Assembly: GCA_030522415.1 (NCBI GenBank)
Contig: CM060121.1
Span: 4,247,476 to 4,311,475 of the forward strand
Source of the DNA: Channallabes apus
Lineage: Eukaryota; Chordata; Actinopteri; Siluriformes; Clariidae
Reading direction: 5' to 3'
Length of the DNA: 64,000 bases
Both the position numbers and the translations under genes were made by a program. Within the stretch, counting starts at the first letter, position 1, and each line of letters begins with the position of its first letter. Positions 12,768-27,363 of this stretch are shown here, in pieces. The notes beneath the pieces are model-generated. The model saw nothing but the letters and a program-made list of their open reading frames with translations. It did not search any database and was not told the DNA's origin.

Positions 12768-13637
12768 CTGTGAAGATAGAGAAAGAAAAAAAAAGAAGAA
12801 AAAAAGAAAAAAAAAACAGTACAGAGTGAGACGGGAATGAATGGGAATTCTAATCAATCTCAGAAAGAGAGCACAAAAGGGCGTATTCAAGGGTGGAAGG
12901 AGAAGGGGAGGGTGTTTCAATCGTTCGAGTCCGTCCGGTCGACAGACATTGCCGCGAGAAAAAAAAAAAAGAAAAAAAAGGTTCAGAAGTCCAGGGTCAG
13001 AAGGCGGCGAAGAGATGCATTGTGAGGGACGAGGCTACGAATCGAAAAGACTTACCGAGCAGACGAAGCACGTGTCGTGCCAGCTGTAGCCGAGAGCTTC
13101 CAGGAAACGGTCGCCGGCATCGATCTTAAAGTCGCAGCCATGACATTTAGTACCGAACATCTTTTCGTAGTCTGCGGGGAAAACAAACGACAACAAGAAG
13201 CTGATTAGTTGATTAGCATGCGAGAGGCGAGAGTCTGAGTCCGAGAGACACAATACATTATCAAACCTGTGTGAGATTTCATTAGCCGTGTCCGTGCTTG
13301 ATAACACAAACATCTCCAGATGCTTAAAAAAAAAATGTAAATTAAAAATCGCATTTCTGTTATAGACGGGGTTTTCGAACGGCCGGCTTAGGGAACGCTA
13401 GAGCGGTTTTTCCGAGGCTGTGCTGAGACTGCAGCTATTTGATCAACTCTCAAATCCTGGTTTTCTAACTGAATGCTGACACGAGAACACTTGAACCGCA
13501 AAATGTACTGACCGCATGCTTCATTTCCGTCATAAAAAAAAAAAAAACCTTGCCGTGTATGTTTAAACGCCTGGGTGTGTTAGATAGGACGGAAAGCTGC
13601 ATCTGCACTAAATCCTAATTACAGCCATGAAAAAGGA

Positions 13638-13676
<39 letters not shown>

Positions 13677-15811
13677 TTAAAAATAGTCAGAGCTTTTCAT
13701 CTCAAATGAAAAAGAAAGGAGTGGATAAAAAAAAAAAATAAAGTGAAATGAACAAATCTAATCAAATTCTGTATTAAAAGCTAAAGGCGATCAATCCATC
13801 ACTCCGGAGAACCTAACCGGGAGCAGGAAGGAGTTCAAGGAAGCGCTGCAAGTCGATTTTCAGGTTTAAAAAAAAAAAAAAAAAAACTTATATATATAAA
13901 GAAACGTGTGCAGTCGAGCAGCGGAGTGCGAGTGATTAAAAAAGGCCACGTCTCCGCAGGGGGTCGTCTCCAGACTCTCACCTCTCTCGCAGTAAGGCTC
14001 GCCCTCCTCCATGTAAAAGGCCTGGTTCCTGATGGGCCTCTTGCAGGCGGCGCAGGCGAAGCACTGGACGTGGTAGGTCATCTTCAGGGCGTGCATGATC
14101 TCCTGGCGAGAGCGAGAGAGAGAGAGAGAGAGAGAGTGTTTGAGAGATCTCGGAAACGAGGCCATCATGCTCGCTCTGGCGTACAGGCATGAAAATCAAT
14201 ACCGAAAGTGCTCGAGTTGCCTTACTTGACTTTATTTTATTTATTTAATTTTTTTTAAGAAAGAAAGTGCCTGCTTTGGGAACTCTTCACGCGTATAGAT
14301 ACGAATGACACAATGTTAAAATGTAGGTTTTATATAAATGTGGCTTGATACGTCCTTCTTTACTCGTGCTTGGCTCTTTCAGCGCACGCCTGGACAAGAA
14401 CCGAGATCTGATCTTAAACACTTAAAGATAAACGATGCTCACTCCGGCGATCTTCTTCTTGCACTTGCCGCAGTTCGGGGCGTAACGATTGTCGTAGCAT
14501 TTGGTGCAATAAACGGAGCCTTTCTCCTCGAAGAAGCCGCCTTCGTCGAGCGCGGCTCGGCACTGGCAGCACGTGAACTCCTCCGGGTGCCAGGAGCGGC
14601 CCAGGGCCACCACGTAGCGACCTCTGCAAACACACACACACACTTTTATTTACTCAATGAGGGACTAAAGCACTTCTACAAACTCATAATGGAAATCGCA
14701 GGCTGCTCGCATATGACAAGTTCACACCGATCGGAGTAAAATGCCAGTTATGAGTGAACACGACTGAATTTTAAGTTTCTACCGGGCCGGTATTGACGTG
14801 GCCTTTGACCTCATCTCTATTTTAAAACCAATGCAGAAAGTCATCTCACAAATTAGAATCAATAAAAAAAAAACAGTAGGCGTCACCCGAGACGAGCAGC
14901 AGTACCTGATGATCTTGTTGCACGCGGCGCAGAGGGGTGTACGTCCCGAGTCCGGCTCCGGGTTCTGCTGAGCGGCCTGGAGGATGGAGCTGCGGCTTTG
15001 CTCGGGCGTTGGCTCCGCGGGCTGCTTGTGCTGCGTCACCACCGTGCTCGTCTTATCCGGATGATAGCGATCGGCGAAATTCGGGTCCGTCACCCAGGGC
15101 GGACGACTCGAAGGTCCGGAAGGTTTAGGAGCTGCAGCTGCGCAGAGAGACGGAGGCAAGTTCACCAAAACGGCAGCCAAACCTATTCAAATTTGATCCG
15201 TCTGTCGGATCCCTGGATGAATTTATGCCAGAGTGAATATCTTGTCTTATCCGCTAGCAATATTCATCGTCGTCTATACCCATTTATTCTGTATTCTGTA
15301 TAGGAGACTTGAGGTACGAGGTGGGCTTCACCCTGGACAGGGTGCCAATCCATCGCAGGGCACACACACACACACACTCATTCACACACTACGGGTAATT
15401 CGGGAACGCCAATCAGCCTGATTTTTGGAAAGTGGGAGGAAACCCACCAAGCACGGGGAGAACATGCAAACTCCATGCACACGGAGACGGGAATGGAACC
15501 CAAACCCTGGAGGTGCAAGCCGACAGTGCTAACCACTACACCACCCACCATGCCGCCTATACATGTGGGGATAATATTTAAAAAAATAAATAAATTTAAA
15601 AAAAAAAAACACAATAGAAACGGAAAATCATTCTGGCTAAAGATTTTTTTTTTTTTGTGAAACTTGAGCTTGGTGCAAAAACGAACTGATCTAAAAGATT
15701 TTAAAGGTCAGCTGTAAAAGCAAGCGGGTACTTTTTTTTTTTTTTGCTTTACCTCGAGCAGTTTCAGGCTTTGCTGTGGGTTTGCTGGGATACGGAGTCA
15801 CTCCATGGCTG

Positions 15812-15861
<50 letters not shown>

Positions 15862-18800
15862 ACAAGGCTCTTCAGAATAAGGTTTGCCAGGAAACAACTG
15901 CGTCGGTCCAGACTAATAAAAATGTTACAGGGCAGTATCAGGACTGGCACAAACATCCTGCTCAGAAGGCCCATGTGCAGCGGAGTCGGCAGGTTAAATC
16001 ATTTTATAATGAACACACAGTGGCCTGGTGTAAAGTACCTGGGAAAGAGCTCCGAGGTTAATGATGTTCACCTACGGCTTGATATAGCGCTCAGCATTCA
16101 TATTCTACTGATATAAAAAGCACGCGATGCCAGGAACATCCAGATTCTGACCTTAGTTACATAAATAAGCCTAATAAAAGCAATACACTTCAAAAGAAAA
16201 AAAACAAAACAATCGCAAGCACAACAGCCCGCAGTTCCTTCCGTGAACACTTCACGCGGTCGTTACTACCGAACGGACTACGCAAGTCCCAGAATGCACA
16301 CTTTCTCTCCTCGTTTCTAATGAAACTGCTGGTCATTGCAAGGCGGTGTGTCTCTCCGTCTCTGAAAAATTGCGCTCGGGGGTGTCCCGCAGGCGCCGTA
16401 AGGGCCGAGATTACTTCCTCACCGTGCTCACAACCGTGCCAGCGGTTGCGTCAGGAGTAGGACCGGCAGGAGCTGAAACGATCTCTCAAACAGCCGAACG
16501 GGGCTTTTGTTCTGCCGAGGTCGCTTGAGGACGAGCAGATGGCGAACGTGCATCACCGGTGCTAAAACCTCGTCTGGACACAGTGGACGGGCTTCACCCC
16601 ATGGTGCCTGGCAACCGTTACGCATTCGTCTCTCCGTCCCTGCAGTCTGCCAACATGGCCTCTGCCTCGCTCCTTGTGACGTGATGGAAGACGCAGTAGA
16701 AGGACCAAGTGGAAATCGAGACCGGTTTCAGTAGTGGTGTCGAGAAGAGCTCAGCAATTATACTGACTTTATAATACAGTTCGGGTGGTGGAACTTTTTA
16801 AAACAAATAGTATTAAATACAATAACCATGTCAGACTGTGTACGAGTCCTGGCTTTGGATCGTTTTTCGGTTTCTAAAGCAAAATCCTTCCGAGCTCAGA
16901 CACATCACAAACATACAGACCTACAGGCTCTTTAAACCTATAAGCTGCCATACAGAGAAGTGTTTGGCTCACTTGTATTTTTCTTTTCTTCTTCACTCAT
17001 TTAACAAACTGAGAAAGAAGAAATCCTGCTCATTACTGACTTTCACTAAACAAACTGACTTTGATTTCTTTGATGCACACTTTCATCCGCTCTCCTCCTG
17101 ATACTTACTGCTAAATTCCTGAGGAGTCCCTGCAGCAAGAAATCTGGATCTGTGTATCAGCAAGAAGACGCCACCTCAGAGATCTGTACACAGCTATATT
17201 TCTAGTATGGAAATTTATCGAGTAAACATTCAATTGCTGGGTCACTTGCAAAGTAAGGCGTTAGAATACTTAGATTACTATTTTGATGTAACGAGTAATC
17301 TTAACGCGTTAGGTCCGCCACTTAAGTACTCGGTTATTTAGTTACTTTATCTAAAATGTAATCCGTTATCCCGACAATTTATGTAACCCGTAAGCCAGAA
17401 AACAGTCATTCCCAATCCATTAGTGTGTGTGTATGAAAGTCGTCCTACAAGCCCCGCCCCCGCCAACCCCGCCCCCCTGTTATTCCTGCTGTTATACCCC
17501 TATCTCATCTATGCGGTTTGACTGAGAGGGCCGACGCGCGGAAAGATGGAAACCTAATCACAGCGCCAAAACCCGTGGTGAATCATGATGAACTGTACTT
17601 ACGGCCACCGCGCGACACCGCATAAGTGAGATAGGGGTATTAGTAGGTGAGATAGGGGTATTAGTAGGTACCAGATTATGGGCCAAACTTCGCTGAGTGT
17701 TGATGGTAGAATAATTATAAAGGTCTTGACTAAAACAACATGCATGAGGAATCACAAAGGAGTTTTCATTCATTCATTCATTCATTCATTTATTTTCTAT
17801 ACCGCTTAATCCTTTGTTCAGGGTCGCGGGGGACCTGGAGCCTATCCCAGGAGACTTCGGGAACTAGGTGGGGTACACCCTGGACAGGGTGCCAATCCAT
17901 CGCAGGGCACACACACATACACACCACGGCCAATTAGCCTAACCTGCATATCTTTGGACTGTGGGAGGAAACCGGAGTACCTGGAGGAAACCCACCAAGC
18001 ACGGGGAGAACATGCAATCTCCATGCACACAGAGACGGGAATCGAGCCTGGCCAGGGAATCGAACCCAGATCCTGGAGGTGCAAGGCGACAGTGCTAACC
18101 ACTACACCACCGCGCCGCCCAAAGGAGTTTTCATTTTCTGCAATGGAAAAGTACTCGAACTAGTTACTTTTATCAGAAAGTAACGCTGTAATGTAACTCA
18201 TTACTTTTTAAAGACAGTAATTTTGTAATGTAATCATTTACTTTAAAAAGTAACGCCCCCCAACACTGGCCACTTGTGGAGTTGACTGTATAAACATCAT
18301 GTATCCCCACCCCAGTCCTGTAGGTGGCGGTATTGCATCAACTGCTCTATAAACTTAAAAGAAGCAGCAGCAGCAGCAGCAATATTCTCACAAAATTATA
18401 TTATTTTGCAGAAGGTGCAAATGGTTTTTATTATGTTCTGCAGAAACTGTGGTATATATTTTAAAGAATTTGTCAATTTTAGACCTTTTTACAGTCCCAA
18501 GTTTACCGTAATAATTTTAAAAGTATGAAATGATTCTGAACTGAAAACAGTTCAGAAAGTGGACAGAAAGTCTCAAATCACACACTTACAAGTAGATGTA
18601 CTTTAGCCTGGGCAAGAAAAGTTGTCAGTTTAAACTTTAAACACCTCCTGAAGTCTTCAAAAATGCCCAAACAAGAGCGTCCCAAAGCACTACTATTACT
18701 CCTCTACATTACAGCTGTGGAGAGAGACTTTCTGAACGCATTGTATTGTATTATACAACATTTAGCTCCACTCAAGTAATCTGACTGGACAAGAGACTGA

Positions 18801-20804
18801 ACCACTCATGGACTGATTATTTTCCAGCCGGGACATTTGACTATATGCATCACAGGGGTTTCTAATAACCATTAACCCCTGAATAAGGGCACTACTTGGT
18901 GTGTGGAACAAGGGATTGTACCCTCTAGTGAACCAGCTTTCCATTTGGGATTTCACTCCGGAAACTGGAGGTCTTTAAAGGAGCTGATATTCTAAAGTGG
19001 AATAAGTGGAAATATAAAGACATACTTGTACAGGATGTTCCACCACCACACACTGTGAAACTACAGTATGCGGCAAAGGTACAGTACGGAAACTCACGTA
19101 TCTCAGACGCACATACTGTATGTGTTCGTCAACGTGCTCCCGGTACTGACAAGAAAGTGTTTGTGCAGTTGTTTTTCATCAAACGTATTCATACAGAGGT
19201 TTAAAAACGTAGCAGGACAATTTCTTCCCGTACCCGTGTCCCATTCCCCCGATCTTACACCACCTGATGCCTACTTGCGGGGAATGTTAAAGGAGATTGC
19301 GTCCAATTGTACAGATCCGGCAAGAACTGTTCTGCAGAAGGAGACGATTTGCTTACATAATGCAGGGAGTCTGCAGCAGCGACCTTTGTTCTGGGAATCC
19401 AGTGTAACGGGTTCGGAGTGAGCGAGGAGCAATATTGATTTGGGCACACGCCGACAATCTGGATGGACCATTATGAACTTTCTACAGCGAGGCGGTGCAC
19501 AGACACTTCGAATACTTACATTAATCAAGGTAAATCAACACACTAATAGTGTGTATGTTAGTTTCTTTCAGGAGATGACGACAAGGTGAAAGTACAGTGT
19601 GCACCAAAATATGAGATGAAATGAGATGAAAAGGCGAACAAGGTAATATTGTTCGTCTTTCATTTCACTACTGTAGATCTTGGCACATACTGTACTTTCA
19701 CCTGTTAATTAAACTCTCGGTTCCAAGCTCGCCTCTAGTTCTGCTAGTGTTTCAAAAGTGTTGGCGGTAGAGGTGGGAGGTAACTCTGTGCTTAAATTTA
19801 TATTTCCTGAATTTGTACTTTTGCTTTTATGCTGCTTAAACTTTTACTTGAGTACACAAGTAAATGCAGCACTTCTACTTACACTTAAGTAATATTCGCC
19901 CTTTGCAATCTCGTTTACTCGAGTACAGAAGGACAAGTCGTGTACTTTGTCCACCTCTGGTTGTCGGAGGAGAATAACTCATTAAAGAACGAAACAAACC
20001 ATGATGTTGATAATAAATGGCGATTGTAGAAATGTTGCTTTGTTGCTAAATTAGCTACTTTTGTAGTTACTGTATTTAGATTTCTGGCTGACCCAAAACG
20101 AACACACCTGGGCAGGACATACAGTATTAAGGACATACAGTAGTCCAGCATACGTTTATCAGGTTTTTCACACTTGTAGGTCGTAATCCAAATACATGAA
20201 CGTTTCATTCTCATTGTTGGTATTTCTTCTCCAAACACTTTATAATACAGATCTGTACCGTACCGTACCGTGCTGTAGAGTACAGCTCCTGCTCCATGAA
20301 CAAGTTCGATACACTCTAGACACTGACACTCTGACACCACAATGCTGGGAAAAAAAAAAACTGCTGGCAAGTACAAAATTATAAATTCGAACAATCCGTC
20401 TTAGTTAGATGACTGGCTTAAAGGGAAAAAATAAATAAATAAAAAGAATATCTGTTAACGTTCCAGCTGGGCCTCATTAGTTATGTGATGCAATACTTGA
20501 GTGCATAAAGTTTTAACAAATTTTCAACACTAACTCGCTCGCTCTTACACGTATTCCAGAATGTAAAAAAAAAAAAAAAGAAAAGAAAGAAAGAAAAAAA
20601 GGCTGCATTTGTTTTATCGCTAGATTTTCACCCTCCACGCTGAAAGCTGAGGTCAGATAAATATTTAATAAACGATGCCGAAGCTGTATTATTGATATGT
20701 TGTTGCTATTATTCATACGCCGTCCTCCAGATGCTAAATGATCCTCACCCTTAATGGCCAGCCTCATACATCACTTTTACTTTGCAGGTAACTTCTTTTA
20801 GTGC

Positions 20805-20869
<65 letters not shown>

Positions 20870-21864
20870 CGGGAGCATTTCTTGTATTTGATGACACGAG
20901 AGTCAGGCTTGATGAATGTTCCACGGATTACCGTTAATCAGCTCACGCTCGCCAAACCAGTCGCTATCGGCTCAGCCGTGACTCGACTCCTCATTTCTTT
21001 TTCTTTCTCCAGGAACACAGGCGGTGAAATGGGCGAAAAGGTTGGTTTAAAAGTATTAATAAATAAACGACAACAAAAAAAATAAATAAACGGCATAATG
21101 ATGAGGGTTGTTTTTAAAAAGGAAGCATGATGTAATGTGGGGGGGGGGGGGGGGATTACATCATGCTGATGAAGCCTTTAGCTTTGTAAATGAACTATAA
21201 TTACTGCTGATTAGATACGGCAAGTGAAACTACTGTATGCTTTTCTTCATGTTTTAGCGCGCGAAAAAAATAAATAAAAAACACCAAAACACATCCGAGT
21301 TTGTACAGTACATGCACATGTCGCCGAATTAATAAAACCTAAATTAATCATTATTTATTCCCCGTTAAAAAAAAGCGATTTATTCCTGAAGAAACCCCTG
21401 GCCGCGTCCGCTACAAGCGTTTAAGTTCCGGCTAGCGGCGTTTATTTTTGGGCACATGATGTTCTCCTGTTCTCCAGGAAGCTCTTCTCCTAGGCGTAAA
21501 AAGAGTGAAGTAAACACATACTGTAGTTAAGATTTCAAGCGTGAGATGAAAAGAAACAGAAATATATACACATATATAGCAGTATAATAATAAGAGGACA
21601 CAGTAGGAAGGAAGTGGAGTTTTAATCTTTTAAGAATTCAGAACAAGCAGAGAAGTCAAAGGTCTTTTCAGGACAGATTTGCTCTTTCATAAGATGGAGG
21701 AAAAAAAATAATAATCGAACAACAAAAAGAAAAAAACTGAGATGAAACGGAACAGAGTGAGGAAGAGAGGGAGAATGAAGATGAAAGATCAACACACAGA
21801 GGAGCGACGAGTGAAAAACAATCCAGAACCTGGCAACTCCCTGGGACTAGGAGTGGTACAGATT

Positions 21865-21911
<47 letters not shown>

Positions 21912-22397
21912 CTACAGCACTCAGTCTGGGTTTAAGAACTCTTGAGGTTTGCACCTAGGCTGCGTTTCTTTTTGTGGTTATGCGATTTGTTGTTGTTTTT
22001 TTGTTTGTTTTATGGTTTCGTTTCATTTTAATCTTCCCCAGACGTCCCCCGCACATCGCCGGGGTCAGCGTAGGCCCGTGACTGGCGCGCGGTGTTGCCC
22101 TGATATGACGCGAGGCTCAGGCTGGGTGTGGCGCGACGGCCCGGGCGTTCAGGACTTGACGTTGAGTGAGCGGGCGGACCTTTCATGGTGCCAGTCCCTC
22201 AGCCTGGCATAGCGAGGGCTCTGAATCTCCGTGAGGAACTTTTCCCTGCCAGAGTCAGCCGAGGGAGGGAGGGAGAGAGAGAGAGAGGGGGTGGGGGCAG
22301 GAAGGAAGCATCCACACACAGTAAGAAAGAGGAAACAGAAATAGAAACTGATATTTAAAAACGGTTAAAACGCAAGCGAGCGCACGCCATGCAGAGG

Positions 22398-22431
<34 letters not shown>

Positions 22432-25400
22432 GTTAAACGCCGCGGCTGATGATTACGGCCGGGCTATAACGCGCGCTCTCGACAAAGCGAGATCTAACGC
22501 CGGCCTTCATCACAGCGGATCACACGACACTCGGACCGAGCGGGTTAGAACTGCTTTCCACTGCACTTCATTACAGACACACTCTCCCACTCCTGATATT
22601 TACCTGGACCTTTTCATGGTCTCATCATCCGGGTCCTGCACTGAGGAAAGCACACACACACACACACACACACAACACAAATCAGGTCTTATGCAATTTT
22701 GCCCCGACACACACCCTCACACACACACACACACCTTTCAATCACAAATTAATCCTTAAACACTGTCAGTTACTGTACACACTCCCAGCCCTTGTTTCAG
22801 GTTTGATAACGAGGAGAGAAACATCGCAGTCGTCATCGTTTAACGTTTAAACACTTTTTTTTAACTAGACAAATAAGTAAACAAAATAAATATGTTTTTA
22901 GTGAAAATTAAATGTCTACACAAAATAAAAATAAAAATATTTCATTATTAATAAAAAAATTTTCTAGATTCTACAACCATACTTGATATTTTTCAAAACT
23001 ATGAAATAACACGTTATTAAGTATCAACAACAGCCAGTTGATTTATTTTTAAGACGCCAGCTTCAGAAATCACTAATTAATAAACGACACCTCGGTTTAG
23101 ATTCTTTACGAAGAGCAAAAGTAGCAGATACGTCTTAATATCGCGTGTTCAAAGGAGAGGTTTTTGAAAAGCGTCTAACCCGACCCCCAAGAAATCAATT
23201 TGAGGACCTGTGTTTTCGTTTCCTCACTTAACACAGATTAAATGTGCCATCCGAACGTACGAAACGCGCTAATTATTTGTAATCTGTCACAAACAAGCTA
23301 GACATAATATCTGACGCTCTAGTCTCGTTTAGGAGGTTGCTCAGCAACCGGGGGGGGGGGGGGTGGGGGGTAGTGAATACTTCTGCAATTATCACTTTTT
23401 GATTTTTATTAGCCGTAAATATTTTTCGCTAAGGGGTGCGCGTTACGATGGGAACTAGCGAGAAAGTTTCTAAGGGTTGTTTTTGTTTGGTTGGTTTTTT
23501 TAAAGAACGTTTTTCTGAAGACTATTAACCTTTTTTGTTTTTAACTAGAAAAATAAATAAACAAAAATACATTTTAGTGAAAATTTTATGTCTACACAAA
23601 AGTATGTATTTTATTAGAAAAATGTTTTTAAATTAATTTTATTTCTTAAACAAATGATTGATATAAAATTTAATATATTAAAAAAATATATAATGAAACA
23701 ATTAATAAAAAAAATATGTGCTTACAGTTAAAAAATAAATAAATAAATAAATAAATAAATAAAGATATCCAGAGTATTTCAAATCGTATCATAACATCGA
23801 CGTTACATCGTCATATCATATCCGTCATATGGCGAGATTTACAACCTAAAGTAATAAATCAGTTTAGTCCGTTTCAAAGTGTGGGGACGTTTAAGGGGGT
23901 AAAAACTTTTGCAAGACACTGTATAATTGCTCATTTGAAACCATAACTTGGACATTTGGTTTATTTAGTAAAGGCCTGCTGTGTGTTCGTGTGTTTAAGG
24001 CTCTCTATCGCTCTAAAGTTCCAGGAAAAAGTTTGGACACGCCCTCTAATTCATTATTAATCATCATCAACTATCTTCTAGATTCTACAACATTGATATT
24101 TTTTAAAAAACTATGAAATAACACGTATTGAATAACACACGTTATTAAGCATCAACAACAGCCAGTTGATTTATGTTTAAGACGCCAGCTTCAGAAATCA
24201 CCAGTTAATAAACGACACACCTTGGACATCTGTGATCCCTAAAGCTGCTAAGATTAGACCCGGCTTCGGGCTCTTAAACGGTTATATTCCTGCCATCAGA
24301 TCAGATTCGGTCGCCTTCAGACAACACTCCGGGTCTCGTGGAAGTCTTGAGGTGGCAGGATTTCTGTTAAGTCCTCGGTTAAACCCGAAACTAAAGGAGA
24401 GCGCTGGGGTTTAAAGACTTGTTTGATAGATATCGTAGGATTAGTGAGTAAGACACGCCAGGCCGGGGGGGTTAACGGGTCTACCGATTGGAAAACCTTC
24501 CGAATCTGCATGTATATCGATCGGGCCGGCTCGGAGACAGACGAACACGGTTAGTTTCCGCGAGGTGTGCTCTGGTGCGAGCGTCTTACTGTAGTCGGTT
24601 CCCGTGAGCTGGGCTAGGATGCGGAAAGAGCGGGACTGTGTGGTGCCGGTGCGAGGCTGCCAGTCCTGTGTGTCCTCGATCAGACGCTTCTTACTGCGAT
24701 CGTTTGGGATAAAGCACGGGATGTTGTTCACCCGCAGACCGTGCCTACGTGGAGGAGTCACACGTCAGCAGGTTTACTCCCCATAATCAATAACACATAC
24801 AAAAACAACACACCAAGCACAAGCAACTAGAAAACATGCTGAAGACAAACAACGCTGGTTTATCTCCGTCTTTTCTGTTTTTTTTTTTTTTTTTTTTTTA
24901 CTGTGTTTCAGCCTTTACGGCTCAGCACGTCCGAACGTTATGAGAGTCTGGAAGTAACAGTTTAAATATAGCACGCTGTTACCTTTACGCAAACTGACAC
25001 TGACCCACTGAGAGCAGCACCACAGTGGACAGTAGGGCTGCACGACACACACACACACTCGGCCAAAAAAATGGTATCGGTGCTAAAAAGTGAATTTTCA
25101 GATACATCATTTTCATAATATTTAATGCTTCTTCTTATCTCCTGATCTATGCTTCATTCTTTTTCTTTTTTCTTTTGTAAATACACATTTATATTTTTAT
25201 CAGAAACATATTTGCTAAATACAATTTCCTGCCCTTTGATGTTTTAGAGTTCGGAACTTTTTTGAATTCAAATCTTTCAACGGTCTCAACTGTCACATTC
25301 CGCTGAAACTTGGCCTGATTTAGAAAATGAAAAAAGACATAAACCTTAAAAAAAAAAGTCTATTATTCTAAAATGCCAAGTTGTTAAGATATTGCAACAT

Positions 25401-27304
25401 GAATCTGACATGGTTACGGACACTACAGATTTATTTATTAAAAATTTTTAAGAAAGCTTTAAATTTAACAACATTTGTTACAGGTGAGATGCTTTTTGAA
25501 GCTTACACCAATTTTAATATATTATTTGCATATTATTTGCATTTTTAAATGAATATTGTTTGAAGTGAGACAGAATTCCACTGAAAAATGGCCTTTTTTG
25601 AGGCACATTAAAATCATCTCTCCAAGATGGCTGAAGGTAGCAACTTAAATTGTTTTTTTTTTTTTTTAGGGAAGCAAGGTCGGTCACTCCCTTGTTGTAT
25701 AACGTTCTCATTCCGGACGGAGCTTCTTTTGGTTCACACACACACACACACATTCTGTATTATATATTTAACATAATAAATGAATAAAAAAATAACTAAA
25801 TCAGCACGGCTACTGTGTTTTGGCCGAGTGTGACCGTGAGACGGGTTCGAACAAGCTCACGCTGATCTGGGATCTGTTGTGTTTAGAGATCAGGCTGCTT
25901 TCACACTGGTTTTAAACACGTAATCCATTAGTAATCCGGTTAGGAGTCCGAGCGTGATGGAAGGAAAAAAAAAATTCTGTGTAAAAATACACAAAAGTAA
26001 TTAAATAGCGAGTTCGACAGATGGATAAATAGGAACCGGATGTGAAGGCGGCAACAACGCTACATTTCTGTGAAGCTTTTTCTTGTTTTCATGCAACAAC
26101 ACTTAGAGCTGGAACATCAAAAATTCGTCACATGACCTTAACAACAACAACACAACCCTATTCGTTAAAGTGCTTGATTGCATATTCCAGACTCCTCTCA
26201 TGTGTGTGATGTCAGAACTACGAAAATCATCAGCCGTCAGAACTCCTGTCCAATCGGACGAGTGTGTGGAAGTGCTCCTCCCTTCACTTACTCGTTTTTG
26301 TCGTACAAAGCTTCATAGAACCCCTCTCCTCTACTGAAAAGTGGATAGATAGATCGAGATCGAGAGAGAGAGAGAGAGAGAGAGAGGGGAAAAAAAGAGA
26401 AATGGAGCAACTACACGCACGAATACTGCTGAGTATTAAAATCCATCCAAAAACAAAAAGGAAAAAGTAGATAAAAAGCCGTGTTACTAACTTGTCAATA
26501 ACCTCCACCTGCTGGATAGAGAAGAAGAGACATTAATTTCTTTACTATACTAAAACACACACACACACACTAAACAAGATGCAGGGATGTGAAATGAGCC
26601 ACAGCGTTTGTAGCGTACACGTGCAGGCTGTGAGAAGCTCGACCCTAAACGTCTCTCCTCCATCACGGCACACCGTCACACACACTGTGGTTCTCAGGCC
26701 GGTTCTTTAGGAACGGTTTTTGCTCGCCTGTTCATCGATGAGAACGTAAAAATTATTTCACCCAGAATTCCCTTCTGCGTTCATCCTCCCATTATATTCA
26801 AATAATCTGTCTCATTTTAGCTTTAAGCTAATTTTAAGTCTTATTTCTAGTCTATTTATACTTTGTACATTTAGCATATTTAAATAAAAAAAATAAAAAC
26901 ATTTTAAAGCATGCAACGGGGTGCCAATAGATTTGGCTTCTGAACACAAAATTACAACTTCTGTAAATGTTGTTTCTTGCAAAAATGAAATAAAATCCAA
27001 ACGGGAAAACTTTTTTTTTTTTATTATCATTATTGGTTTATTATTGGCGTTACAACAGCAGCTTTGCATCTCTTATGAAATTCTAACACTGGAGACTCCT
27101 TCCCTCAATCCGTTTAAGCAGCGTTTACGCCGAGCGTTTAGTTCTTTTTCAGGTGACGCAATATCAGATATTTCGCTAGAAAGACAGGAGGAGTGTGTGA
27201 GAGTCTCATAACGTCGCTGCTCTTCCTTTCCAAAGCAACTATTCTTGTCCTTCCAGCTGTAGCGAGTCCTGATTTCTGTAACCTGAACTCCAGAGCATGC
27301 ACGT

Positions 27305-27363
<59 letters not shown>

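Noticed and set aside
14338..14739. 133-aa + strand frame
   Set aside because: Antisense shadow of the pdlim7 LIM1/LIM2 exon.
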